DNA from: an uncultured Bacteroidota bacterium
GTDB lineage: Bacteria > Bacteroidota > Bacteroidia > Flavobacteriales > BACL11
NCBI GenBank assembly: GCA_902627575.1
Contig: CACOJQ010000009.1
Coordinates: 1 to 43,650, forward strand
Length of the DNA stretch: 43,650 nucleotides
Direction of reading: 5' to 3'
The position numbers and the translations under genes were made by a program. Positions 1 to 7,008 of this stretch are shown here, piece after piece; the first letter of the stretch is position 1, and the number at the start of each line of letters is the position of its first letter. Below the pieces are notes generated by a model that did not search any database, was not told the origin of the DNA, and was given only the letters and a program-made list of their open reading frames with translations.

Positions 1-2459
1 TTGTATGCCGTCTGATCAGTACAGCCATAGCCAGAACATGCACTATTTATAGCTTGAGCATTTACTGCAACCGCGCGTCTTCCTTTACCATTATTTACAA
101 CAGATCTCACCGAGAACCAACTGTCAGTAATGTTTGGGTTTGGATTAATTATCCACACATTATTGTTACTTGTAGTATACAACGAATCCATATATTTCTG
201 TCCAAGCATACTGACTTCGTAAGATGTCGCTCCGTTGACCGGAGACCAACTTACATTTATAGAATCTGGACATGGCCAATAAACAGATAGATTAGTTGGA
301 ACACTAACAATACTAAAATTATTGGTGCTTTCACTCACACTATTTCCTCTTGATATCCTAATCTTAGCTTGGCTTGAAATAGAGTTTGGGACATACCATG
401 GGTAAAATGTCTGAGAACTAGAAATATTAGTGCCTATGAAATTCCATGTTACACCATTGTCAAGGGAATAATCAAGAGAAAATGTCATCCCGTTATCAAT
501 AGCATCCCACCTTATTGCTTCATATTCAAAAGGAACAAATCCTTCTCCTCCTAAAGGATATGTTAATTCAACATTATCATCAATAAACTCATAAGAAACG
601 GAATAGTCTTGAGGACCGTACGGTATAGAACTTCCGTTAACATACAACGTATAATTACCTGACTGCGGATTATCTATAACAATTTGTTCCATATTGTTTA
701 AATTATCTATTCCAGTTGTTGCATATTGATCCAAAGAAGAAGAATTAGCAGTAGAGTTAAGTATATATGGATAATAAGTAACTCCACTTGGTGAAGTCAT
801 GCTAATATTTATGTTATTTACAAGAGATATGTTGGCTGAAGCATTACCTTCTTTATCATGCCAATATACCATTAATTTAAGTTGCGATGTTCCCGAAGGA
901 ATATTTATTTGGTGACTATTTGTAGAGCTTTGAGATATAGAACTGTTAATATAGCTAAATGACTCTATTAACTTGAGTGCCCTATATGCATTAACAACTC
1001 CCCATCCATGTTTAAAATCAGGACCAGGATTTCCAATATCATCAGCAGAATTTAATAAAATACACTTCATTAAAGCAGAAGATGGATTTGTACCAGAATT
1101 ATATTCTTTGTAGGCCTGATAAAGCTGTGCCATAACACCAGAAACACCTGGGCAAGCCATAGATGTGCCTGATATTGTATTATATGTATAATTAGGGTAA
1201 GTTGAATATACGTTAGTGCCTTGTGCACAAATATCTGGTTTAATTCTTCCATCTGCAGCTGGCCCCCTACTGGATGAAGAAGCTAAAGATGCTGAATAAT
1301 CTAAATTACCAACAGCAATAACATTTTTCGCCTGTTTATGGCCTCCTGTTATGTTACCCCAGCCAGCTCCTGCACCATAATTACAATTAGAGCTACCGTC
1401 ATTTCCAGCGGAAAAAACATGGGTTAATGTTGGATAAGTATTTAGTTGCTCATCTAGATCACTTGCTAATGATGTATATCCAGCATTACACCCATTTCCA
1501 TATGACGCTGATGTAATAACAACATCATAATTTGTGTGTAGACTAGATACATTTTGATAATAATTATTAGTGGAATAGCCCATAACATATAAGAAAGCTC
1601 CATCAGCCATCCCTCTACCCTCAGGGTCTAAATTCCCCGCTCCCATTATGGTCCCAGACACGTGATCTCCATGACTATCGTTTGAACTGGAGCTACAGCT
1701 AAAACAAAACTGTTCATCTACTCTACCTTTTCTATCAATATGTGGCTCCACATAACCATCATCATGCATCATAATATTTATACCTTCTCCGTTGTAATCT
1801 CTACCACTTTGATATTCTACATTAATAACATTTGTACGATGTAGTGTTCTGCCGGTCATATTTTCCATTAAAGGAGGGGGGTCGATTGGTTCTATGTATG
1901 ATACACAAGCAAAACGTGCGATAGCTGATAAATTTAAATCATTAATAGCTAAAGTAATAGTATTAGATTTTTTATTTATCTCTTCTACTTTTTCATAAAC
2001 ACTCTCCATTTGTATTAATGCTTCTTCTAAATTAACATCGCTATGTAGTAAAAGCTTTATATATAAAAGTCCATTTTTCACACACCACTCTGGATATTTT
2101 TTTTGCTGTAGCTTAGGGTCAAGTTTATACTCAGGAAGTAATTTATTAATTGATTTTATTTTATAATCTTTTAAATCATCAATATTTATTTCATTATGTA
2201 TTTTAACTACGAAGATATTTTGTGGCAGGTAATATAAAAATTGTATCCCTAAGCTAATAATCTCTTCTTTCTGTTTCTCGGTTGGTAACTCATCAAAAAA
2301 AATCATTCTATATGAATTATCATCTGATACTGCCAAATCCAAATCAGCGTCAATTATAAATTTTCCAGATTTAAGTTCAAATGAGATTTCCTGCGTATTT
2401 TGCGCATGCACAGAAAAAGCAAAGAATATTAATATAAATACAAAATTATTTCTTACCAT
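1..2459 (-). CDS. Secreted subtilisin-like (S8) serine protease, C-terminus beyond left edge
   Basis: The frame is open from the ATG at 2459 to base 1: 819 codons with no stop, so the gene is 3'-truncated by the window edge. Residues 1-19 form a signal peptide ending VHA before QNTQE. About 200 residues with no recognised fold follow. The S8 catalytic domain then carries the triad: Asp233 in MHDDG, His263 in SHGDHVSGTI, and Ser433 in GTSMACPGVSG. The oxyanion Asn353 lies in FSAGNDG, and the domain closes with GWGVVNAYRAL. Downstream are beta-rich parts that look like a P/CUB-type jelly roll and a fibronectin-III-like module, ending in a GCTDQTAY motif of the kind seen in Bacteroidota secreted proteins. 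Export by T9SS is an inference, because the sorting domain would lie outside the window. A -7 promoter element sits only 6 bases before the ATG. The call is firm for the family; the substrate is unknown. Confidence 0.9.
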   Translation of the reverse strand, partial: MVRNNFVFILIFFAFSVHAQNTQEISFELKSGKFIIDADLDLAVSDDNSYRMIFFDELPTEKQKEEIISLGIQFLYYLPQNIFVVKIHNEINIDDLKDYKIKSINKLLPEYKLDPKLQQKKYPEWCVKNGLLYIKLLLHSDVNLEEALIQMESVYEKVEEINKKSNTITLAINDLNLSAIARFACVSYIEPIDPPPLMENMTGRTLHRTNVINVEYQSGRDYNGEGINIMMHDDGYVEPHIDRKGRVDEQFCFSCSSSSNDSHGDHVSGTIMGAGNLDPEGRGMADGAFLYVMGYSTNNYYQNVSSLHTNYDVVITSASYGNGCNAGYTSLASDLDEQLNTYPTLTHVFSAGNDGSSNCNYGAGAGWGNITGGHKQAKNVIAVGNLDYSASLASSSSRGPAADGRIKPDICAQGTNVYSTYPNYTYNTISGTSMACPGVSGVMAQLYQAYKEYNSGTNPSSALMKCILLNSADDIGNPGPDFKHGWGVVNAYRALKLIESFSYINSSISQSSTNSHQINIPSGTSQLKLMVYWHDKEGNASANISLVNNINISMTSPSGVTYYPYILNSTANSSSLDQYATTGIDNLNNMEQIVIDNPQSGNYTLYVNGSSIPYGPQDYSVSYEFIDDNVELTYPLGGEGFVPFEYEAIRWDAIDNGMTFSLDYSLDNGVTWNFIGTNISSSQTFYPWYVPNSISSQAKIRISRGNSVSESTNNFSIVSVPTNLSVYWPCPDSINVSWSPVNGATSYEVSMLGQKYMDSLYTTSNNNVWIINPNPNITDSWFSVRSVVNNGKGRRAVAVNAQAINSACSGYGCTDQTAY

Positions 2460-2464
2460 ACTTG

Positions 2465-2472
2465 CAAAAATA
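2465..2472 (-). promoter_or_regulatory. Bacteroidota -7 element (TATTTTTG) for the S8 protease
   Basis: Read on the minus strand the sequence is TATTTTTG, which matches TAnnTTTG. It lies 5 bases before the protease ATG, so the transcript would be almost leaderless. No clear -33 TTTG is visible. Confidence 0.45.
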
Positions 2473-2513
2473 ACTAAAATCTTGATGAACGAAAAAAGGG
2501 AAAACTATTTATT

Positions 2514-3761
2514 TTATATGTTGACACTTAGTATGTCTGAAAATCTTGTAGTGTAGCAAGGAGATAATTTTTCTTGCTTTAATTTCCATTTTCTATCAAA
2601 TCCTTGTGCTGCTAAACGAATTTTATCTCTTCCCATCAACATATTGATTTTATCGATGGAGCACATTAACCTATTTCTTTTTTTTCTGTCAATAGTATCA
2701 AATAAAGAAGCCTGTACTTCATTTTCTGAAACAATACTTTGCACAATAACTCCTGCTTTTTTATAAATACAAGCATTGTTATAAATAGTTTGTAAGGCTA
2801 TATTTGCTTTACTTACAATTTCAAAACTATCACTAGTAGGAGTGTTAAAATTCAATGTAATATACGGGAAATGTTGTACAGCACTAGCCTTGTGACGATT
2901 TGTCATTAAAAAAACTGATATTTTATAACAACAACTCCTCTCATTTCTTAGCTTAACGGCACAAGTATTAGCAAAATTACTAACAGCTTGCTTAATTATA
3001 TTATAATTATTAGTTTCCTTACCAAAGGAACGCGATGTGCAAATATTCTTTTTTTTAGTTTTTTTTAGTTCTAACTCATAACATCTCTCTCCTTTAAGCT
3101 CTTTTTGCAAACGCACAGCATTAATAGAAAATTTTCTACGTAACCATTCTATATTTACGTTAGTGAAATCTAATGCAGTATATACTCCATATTGTTTTAG
3201 TTTAAACGCATTTCTTCTTCCAACACCCCATATGTCTTCAACAGCTAAATGTTGTAAAGAGCGTGTAATATCTCTTTCTCTTAAAACAAAGACCCCTTCT
3301 TTGGTTGATTTTTTTGCAATGTGATTAGCTACCTTAGCTAATGTTTTAGTAGGAGCAATTCCAATAGAAATTGGAATACCTGTCCATTGTTTAACTTTTT
3401 TTCTAATAGACATAGCTCTATCAAAGCTAGAAAAATCAGAAAAATCTAAAAATGCTTCATCTATAGAATAAACCTCAACTTTATTTATTTCTGATTTTAA
3501 AGTATTCATTACTCTTTCAGACAAGTCACCATACAAAGCAAAATTTGTAGAAAATATGTGAACTTTATGCTTTTGCAATATAGGTTTGATTTTAAAAGCT
3601 GGTTCACCCATTTTAATATTCAATGCTTTTGCCTCATTACTGCGAGCAATAACACAACCATCATTATTAGAGAGTACTACAACAGGTTTACCTTTTATCT
3701 TGGGGTTAAATACTCTCTCACAAGAAGCGTAAAAATTATTACAATCAGCTAATCCAATCAT
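2514..3761 (-). CDS. umuC: UmuC, Y-family translesion DNA polymerase V subunit
   Basis: This is the catalytic subunit of an error-prone polymerase that copies past DNA lesions. At 415 residues it has the usual UmuC length. The palm carries the metal ligands Asp6 (GLADCNNFYASCE) and Asp101-Glu102 (YSIDEAF). A helix-hairpin-helix-like stretch, DIWGVGRRNAFKL, lies at about 176-188. The little-finger/C-terminal part contains QASLF at 350-354, a good match to the QxxLF beta-clamp-binding motif. The ATG overlaps the umuD stop in an ATGA (3758-3761), so the two are translationally coupled and UmuC should act in a UmuD'2C-type complex. Confidence 0.95.
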   Translation of the reverse strand: MIGLADCNNFYASCERVFNPKIKGKPVVVLSNNDGCVIARSNEAKALNIKMGEPAFKIKPILQKHKVHIFSTNFALYGDLSERVMNTLKSEINKVEVYSIDEAFLDFSDFSSFDRAMSIRKKVKQWTGIPISIGIAPTKTLAKVANHIAKKSTKEGVFVLRERDITRSLQHLAVEDIWGVGRRNAFKLKQYGVYTALDFTNVNIEWLRRKFSINAVRLQKELKGERCYELELKKTKKKNICTSRSFGKETNNYNIIKQAVSNFANTCAVKLRNERSCCYKISVFLMTNRHKASAVQHFPYITLNFNTPTSDSFEIVSKANIALQTIYNNACIYKKAGVIVQSIVSENEVQASLFDTIDRKKRNRLMCSIDKINMLMGRDKIRLAAQGFDRKWKLKQEKLSPCYTTRFSDILSVNI

Positions 3762-4210
3762 ATAAAATGATGTATTACGTGTGCTACTACACCAAATAAT
3801 TCAAAATCCATCTCTTCAGTGATTTCAATAGGTTGATATTTTTCATTTTCTGGAACTAAAAACATTTTATTCTTATTTTTCTTAATTCTCTTTACAGTGA
3901 ATTCACCATTTATATTTGCAACTACTATACTATTATCAATAACTTCTAATGATCTATCAACTACTAGTAAATCTCCGCTTTGTATACCTGCTCCTAGCAT
4001 TGAGTCGCCATTCACCCTAACATAATATGTTGCAGAAGGATGATCTATTAACAGGTCATTTAAATCCAATTTAGAATGCATATAGTCCTCTGCAGGAGAG
4101 GGAAAGCCAGCGGAAACACCTCCTTCATAAAAAGGAATATTTAATAACTGTGAAGAGGTAGAACTATAAAAAGTTAAATATTTGTTTTTGTGCAATAATT
4201 TAATAGTCAT
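3758..4210 (-). CDS. umuD: UmuD, LexA-like self-cleaving S24 peptidase
   Basis: This is the processed partner of UmuC. At 150 residues it has the short UmuD architecture, with no N-terminal DNA-binding domain, which argues against LexA. A likely autocleavage site is Ala34-Gly35 in VSAGFPSPAEDY. The Ser-Lys dyad is Ser70 (VNGDSMLGAGI) and Lys107 (GEFTVKRIK). It is the first gene of umuDC, with the umuC start overlapping its stop. SOS-type induction is expected from the family, but I could not identify an operator in the AT-rich upstream region (4211-4452). Confidence 0.93.
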   Translation of the reverse strand: MTIKLLHKNKYLTFYSSTSSQLLNIPFYEGGVSAGFPSPAEDYMHSKLDLNDLLIDHPSATYYVRVNGDSMLGAGIQSGDLLVVDRSLEVIDNSIVVANINGEFTVKRIKKNKNKMFLVPENEKYQPIEITEEMDFELFGVVAHVIHHFI

Positions 4211-4452
4211 GAAATAAAATTAAAAGGTATAAAATTATTAATTTATTTTCACCAATATACATATGTTAATAAATAAAAAAATAAAATAATTATTTTTTTG
4301 CATAACTTTTTTTAATAAATATTATGCGTTATATTTTTGTATAAAAATTTTTTTGAGCTAAAAATTTTACATACATTATTTTTAAAATTTCGTATAGTTT
4401 TTTTTATTAAAGATTATACACTTTTTGTATATTTGCAAATAAAAATTATATT
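4211..4452. other. AT-rich divergent intergenic region between umuDC and the PAS-prenyltransferase gene
   Basis: The stretch is 242 bases, very A/T-rich, with no plausible ORF. It contains one -7 element facing right (4428-4435), listed separately, and a short ACATATGT palindrome near 4259-4266 that is too small to call an operator. The promoter for umuD must lie here, but no TAnnTTTG facing left is present. Confidence 0.6.
4428..4435 (+). promoter_or_regulatory. Bacteroidota -7 element (TATATTTG) for the PAS-prenyltransferase gene
   Basis: TATATTTG matches TAnnTTTG and ends 17 bases before the ATG at 4453, giving a short leader of about a dozen bases. No convincing -33 TTTG is seen at normal spacing. 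Confidence 0.5.
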
Positions 4453-5736
4453 ATGGTAAAAAGTAAAATAACCTGCGACATGGAAGGTAGAATATTATCA
4501 ATGAACGCGGGAGCTGAAAAAATATTTGGATACACAGGTGAAGAACTCATTGGCAAAAAAAGAGTATCACTTTTCTCTCCTGGGGAAATTGTCCTACAAA
4601 ATGTAGAGGGGTGGCTCAACGAAGCGGTAAAAAATGGTGTGTATGTTGGAAAAACTAATTTCATAAGAAAAGACGGTGAAAAATTCAATGCTAAAATTAC
4701 TATCAGACCATTATTTGCAAATGGAAAACAAAATCCACAAACAGGCTATATTGGAGTAACTGAGGTAATTGATGAAGAAGTAGAAGTTCCAATAAATTTT
4801 TCAACAAAGTTAATTAAGGGTCTTGCTATTACAAGAATGCCATTTACTTCTGCCTCGCTTCTTCCTATTTTTGCAGTAGGCGCTTATTTTGCTGGTGTGG
4901 GAGATGACCTATTTAATATCACAAATTTCATTCTTTGCATTTTTGGTGTTTTAATTGCCCATCTGAGCGTAAATGTTCTTAATGACTATTTTGATGTAAA
5001 AGATGGTACAGACGAAGAAAATAGCGAGTACTTTCAACAAGTTTCAGGTGGTAGTAGGGCCATTGAACTTGGGCTCATTACTTTAAAAGGGACGAAAAAA
5101 CTTGGCACAATTTTGACTTTTGTTGCTTTGGTAATTGGAGGTATAGTTTTAACACTTACTAATCCTGCTAATGTTAATTCAGTTATTATAATAGCTCTTG
5201 CTGGCTTGTTTTTGGGATATTTTTACACTGCACCACCACTGAGACTTGTAGCCAGAAGAGGCTTAGGAGAACTGACTATATTTCTAGCATTTGGGCCACT
5301 TATTACTTTAGGAACAGCATTTGCAATATTTAATCAAGATCTAGCTAGCTCAGAACATCTGATTAATTGTTTATTAATCGGAATTCCTATGGGGCTGTTA
5401 ACAACAAATATCTTACTAATAAATGAATTTCCAGATATGAATAGTGATATGAAAACAAATAAAAATCACTTAGTCGTGACATTTGGCAAAAAGAACAGCA
5501 GGTGGATTTATTTAACAATTTTATTGCTTTCTATCTTTTCAACCTACTTATTAGCAAATAATGTTGAGGATAGTATGATTCTTATTGCCGCAGCCATTTT
5601 AGTAATATATGGAGGATATATATTTACAGTCCTTTACAAAAAATACAACACCAGAGAATTAGTAAGTGCAAATTGGGGAACAATTGCACTACAAGCAATA
5701 TTTTGTATAACCGTGTCTTTAACTTTAATATTTTAA
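4453..5736 (+). CDS. PAS sensor domain fused to UbiA/MenA-like membrane prenyltransferase
   Basis: Residues 1 to about 108 form a PAS domain, with MEGRILSMNAGAEKIFGYTG, then a WLNEAVKNG helix, RKDGEKF, and a closing TGYIGVTEVI strand. It lacks the LOV cysteine motif. From about residue 115 to 427 there is a polytopic UbiA-superfamily prenyltransferase. The first Asp-rich motif is NDYFDVKDGTD (Asn177, Asp178, Asp181, Asp184, Asp187), followed by SGGSRAIELGLIT and YTAPPLRL. The second Asp motif is NEFPDMNSD (Asp328, Asp332). These resemble MenA, which prenylates 1,4-dihydroxy-2-naphthoate for menaquinone, but the acceptor is not proven and no other men gene is nearby. The two parts are in one uninterrupted frame from an ATG behind a -7 element. 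The next gene starts 1 base after the stop. Confidence 0.85.
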   Translation: MVKSKITCDMEGRILSMNAGAEKIFGYTGEELIGKKRVSLFSPGEIVLQNVEGWLNEAVKNGVYVGKTNFIRKDGEKFNAKITIRPLFANGKQNPQTGYIGVTEVIDEEVEVPINFSTKLIKGLAITRMPFTSASLLPIFAVGAYFAGVGDDLFNITNFILCIFGVLIAHLSVNVLNDYFDVKDGTDEENSEYFQQVSGGSRAIELGLITLKGTKKLGTILTFVALVIGGIVLTLTNPANVNSVIIIALAGLFLGYFYTAPPLRLVARRGLGELTIFLAFGPLITLGTAFAIFNQDLASSEHLINCLLIGIPMGLLTTNILLINEFPDMNSDMKTNKNHLVVTFGKKNSRWIYLTILLLSIFSTYLLANNVEDSMILIAAAILVIYGGYIFTVLYKKYNTRELVSANWGTIALQAIFCITVSLTLIF

Positions 5737-5737
5737 A

Positions 5738-6064
5738 ATGTTTGTAAACAAAAAATGTGTTCCCTGCCAAGGGGGTATACCTCCACTAGAAAAACAAGAA
5801 ATTGAAAAGTTTAAGCACTTAGTTGATTCAAATTGGAAAGTAATTGGAGAAAAAAAATTAGAAAGAGAATTTGAATTTTCACAATACCTTGAGGGGATAA
5901 AATTCACTAACAAAATTGCAGAACTTGCTGAGTCTGAAGGACACCACCCTTATATTCACATAAATTTCAAAATCATTAAAGTAATTTTATTTACACACAA
6001 AATTGACGGGCTTCATGAAAATGATTTTTTAATGGCGGCTAAAATTGATAAACTATTTAAATAA
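5738..6064 (+). CDS. 4a-hydroxytetrahydrobiopterin (pterin-4a-carbinolamine) dehydratase
   Basis: This small enzyme of 108 residues (typical length) dehydrates the 4a-carbinolamine of pterins, as in phenylalanine hydroxylase recycling. It begins with the family-like CVPCQGGIPPL. The active-site block is ESEGHHPYIHINF (His69, His70, Pro71), and a later histidine is in LFTHKIDGLHENDF (His87). It lies 1 base after the stop of the PAS-prenyltransferase gene, so the two are surely co-transcribed. No phenylalanine hydroxylase is visible in the window. The role could be pterin recycling or a moonlighting function. Confidence 0.92.
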   Translation: MFVNKKCVPCQGGIPPLEKQEIEKFKHLVDSNWKVIGEKKLEREFEFSQYLEGIKFTNKIAELAESEGHHPYIHINFKIIKVILFTHKIDGLHENDFLMAAKIDKLFK

Positions 6065-6098
6065 TATTATATATTTGTTTAAATTAAAACTAAAAAAA

Positions 6099-6641
6099 AT
6101 GACAAATTATTTAAAATTAGGTATTTTCTTTTTAATATCAGTTTTCACTTTAACCGCGTGCACCTCAAAATCTGAAAAAGGTAAATGGACTGAAGAGGAA
6201 ATGGAAAAATGTATTAAAGAAGTTACTGATGAGTTAAAAGAAGACCAATCTATAGAGGAACTTTCTAAAATGACAGGAAAATCATTAGAGGATATTGTTG
6301 ATTGTTCATGCAAGAAAATCGAAACTATGTATGAATCTTATGCTGAAGCTGACACAAAACTAGAATCAGTATCAGATGAGAAAGCAATTGAATTATTCGC
6401 AAATTGCTATGGTTTAGTTGATGAAAATGGTAAATGGTCTAAGGCTACAAAAGACTTTTTTATGCAAGAATGTAATGTAGAACCAGGTCTAGAAAAATAT
6501 TGCGAGTGTGTTTTAGAAAAATTAGAGGAAAATTTTACACTTTTAGATCTTGCAAAGTTAGGAAATGGTGAGATGGATAAATCAGAAGAAGAAGAAATTA
6601 CTCAGATGTATATGGACTGTTTTGGATCATTAACGGAATAA
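6099..6641 (+). CDS. Putative lipoprotein with a duplicated four-cysteine unit
   Basis: The function is not recognised. I chose the ATG at 6099, preceded by a run of A, because it gives a clean lipoprotein signal, MTNYLKLGIFF then LTAC, with the lipid Cys at residue 21. An upstream in-frame start at 6045 would overlap the previous gene and spoil the signal. The mature part is acidic and mostly helical. It holds two similar units, each with one Cys, then CxC (CSC in the first, CEC in the second), then a Cys in a NCYG or DCFG motif. This suggests an internal duplication with disulfides or metal ligands. It ends before a strong terminator and probably belongs to the operon starting at 4453. Confidence 0.75.
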   Translation: MTNYLKLGIFFLISVFTLTACTSKSEKGKWTEEEMEKCIKEVTDELKEDQSIEELSKMTGKSLEDIVDCSCKKIETMYESYAEADTKLESVSDEKAIELFANCYGLVDENGKWSKATKDFFMQECNVEPGLEKYCECVLEKLEENFTLLDLAKLGNGEMDKSEEEEITQMYMDCFGSLTE

Positions 6642-6660
6642 TTATTAATAAAAATTTTAT

Positions 6661-6694
6661 AAAAAAAGGCCAAATAAATTTGGCCTTTTTTTTT
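6661..6694. terminator. Rho-independent terminator, probably bidirectional
   Basis: AAAAAAGGCCAAA pairs with TTTGGCC plus a long T run around a 4-base loop. T tracts flank both sides, so it can end the rightward lipoprotein operon and also stop leftward transcription. Confidence 0.85.
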
Positions 6695-6753
6695 TACAAA
6701 ATTAAGAGTCAAAGAATTGATTTATCAATCATAATAACAAAACATTAAAAGAC

Positions 6754-6792
6754 TAAAAATAAAAACGGGAGACGATCTTTCGATAATCTCCC
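6754..6792 (-). terminator. Terminator of the mutS/tRNA-Gly/tRNA-Leu transcript
   Basis: On the minus strand GGGAGA (6792-6787) pairs with TCTCCC (6772-6767). An inner TCG pair is possible, and the stem is followed by GTTTTTATTTTT. It begins 6 bases after the tRNA-Leu 3' end. Confidence 0.75.
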
Positions 6793-6798
6793 ATTATG

Positions 6799-6882
6799 TA
6801 CCCGGGACGGGACTTGAACCCGTACGGACAAATGTCCATTGGATTTTAAGTCCAACGTGTCTACCAATTCCACCACCCGGGC
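6799..6882 (-). tRNA. tRNA-Leu (anticodon TAA)
   Basis: Acceptor strands GCCCGGG and CCCGGGT pair over 7 bp (the first pair is G-U) with discriminator A. The D arm contains TGGTAGAC. The anticodon stem-loop is GGACTTAAAATCC, giving TAA. There is a long variable arm, as expected for Leu, and the T loop GGTTCAAGTCC. The CCA end is not encoded. The length is 84 bases. Confidence 0.97.
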
Positions 6883-6895
6883 AGTGTATTTTGCG

Positions 6896-6967
6896 AGCGA
6901 GTGATGGGATTCGAACCCACGACCCTCACCTTGGCAAGGTGATGCTCTACCCCTGAGCTACACTCGC
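6896..6967 (-). tRNA. tRNA-Gly (anticodon GCC)
   Basis: The acceptor stem GCGAGTG/CACTCGC is perfect, with discriminator T as usual for Gly. The D arm is AGCTCAGGGGTAGAGC. The anticodon stem-loop CACCTTGCCAAGGTG gives GCC, and the T arm contains GGGTTCGAATCCC. It lies 13 bases upstream of tRNA-Leu on the same strand. The CCA end is not encoded. Confidence 0.97.
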
Positions 6968-6977
6968 AATTGGAAAG

Positions 6978-6985
6978 CAAATTTA
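6978..6985 (-). promoter_or_regulatory. -7 element (TAAATTTG) for the tRNA-Gly/tRNA-Leu pair
   Basis: The minus-strand TAAATTTG ends 10 bases before the tRNA-Gly 5' end, which is the right place for a tRNA promoter. It therefore supports reading TAnnTTTG as the promoter signal of this genome. Confidence 0.55.
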
Positions 6986-7008
6986 AATAAATAGAATAAA
7001 CGTTAAAA

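Noticed and set aside
4259-4266. ACATATGT palindrome as a possible SOS operator
   Set aside because: At 8 bp it is too short and likely by chance in AT-rich DNA; no second copy was seen near other repair genes.
4446-4688. Minus-strand frame opposite the PAS domain
   Set aside because: It lies wholly inside a strong coding gene on the other strand and shows no domain or signal; the same holds for other frames opposite sppA, tig, hppA and clpX.
6045-6098. Lipoprotein start at 6045
   Set aside because: It overlaps the dehydratase gene and places extra residues before the signal peptide; the ATG at 6099 has an A-rich leader.
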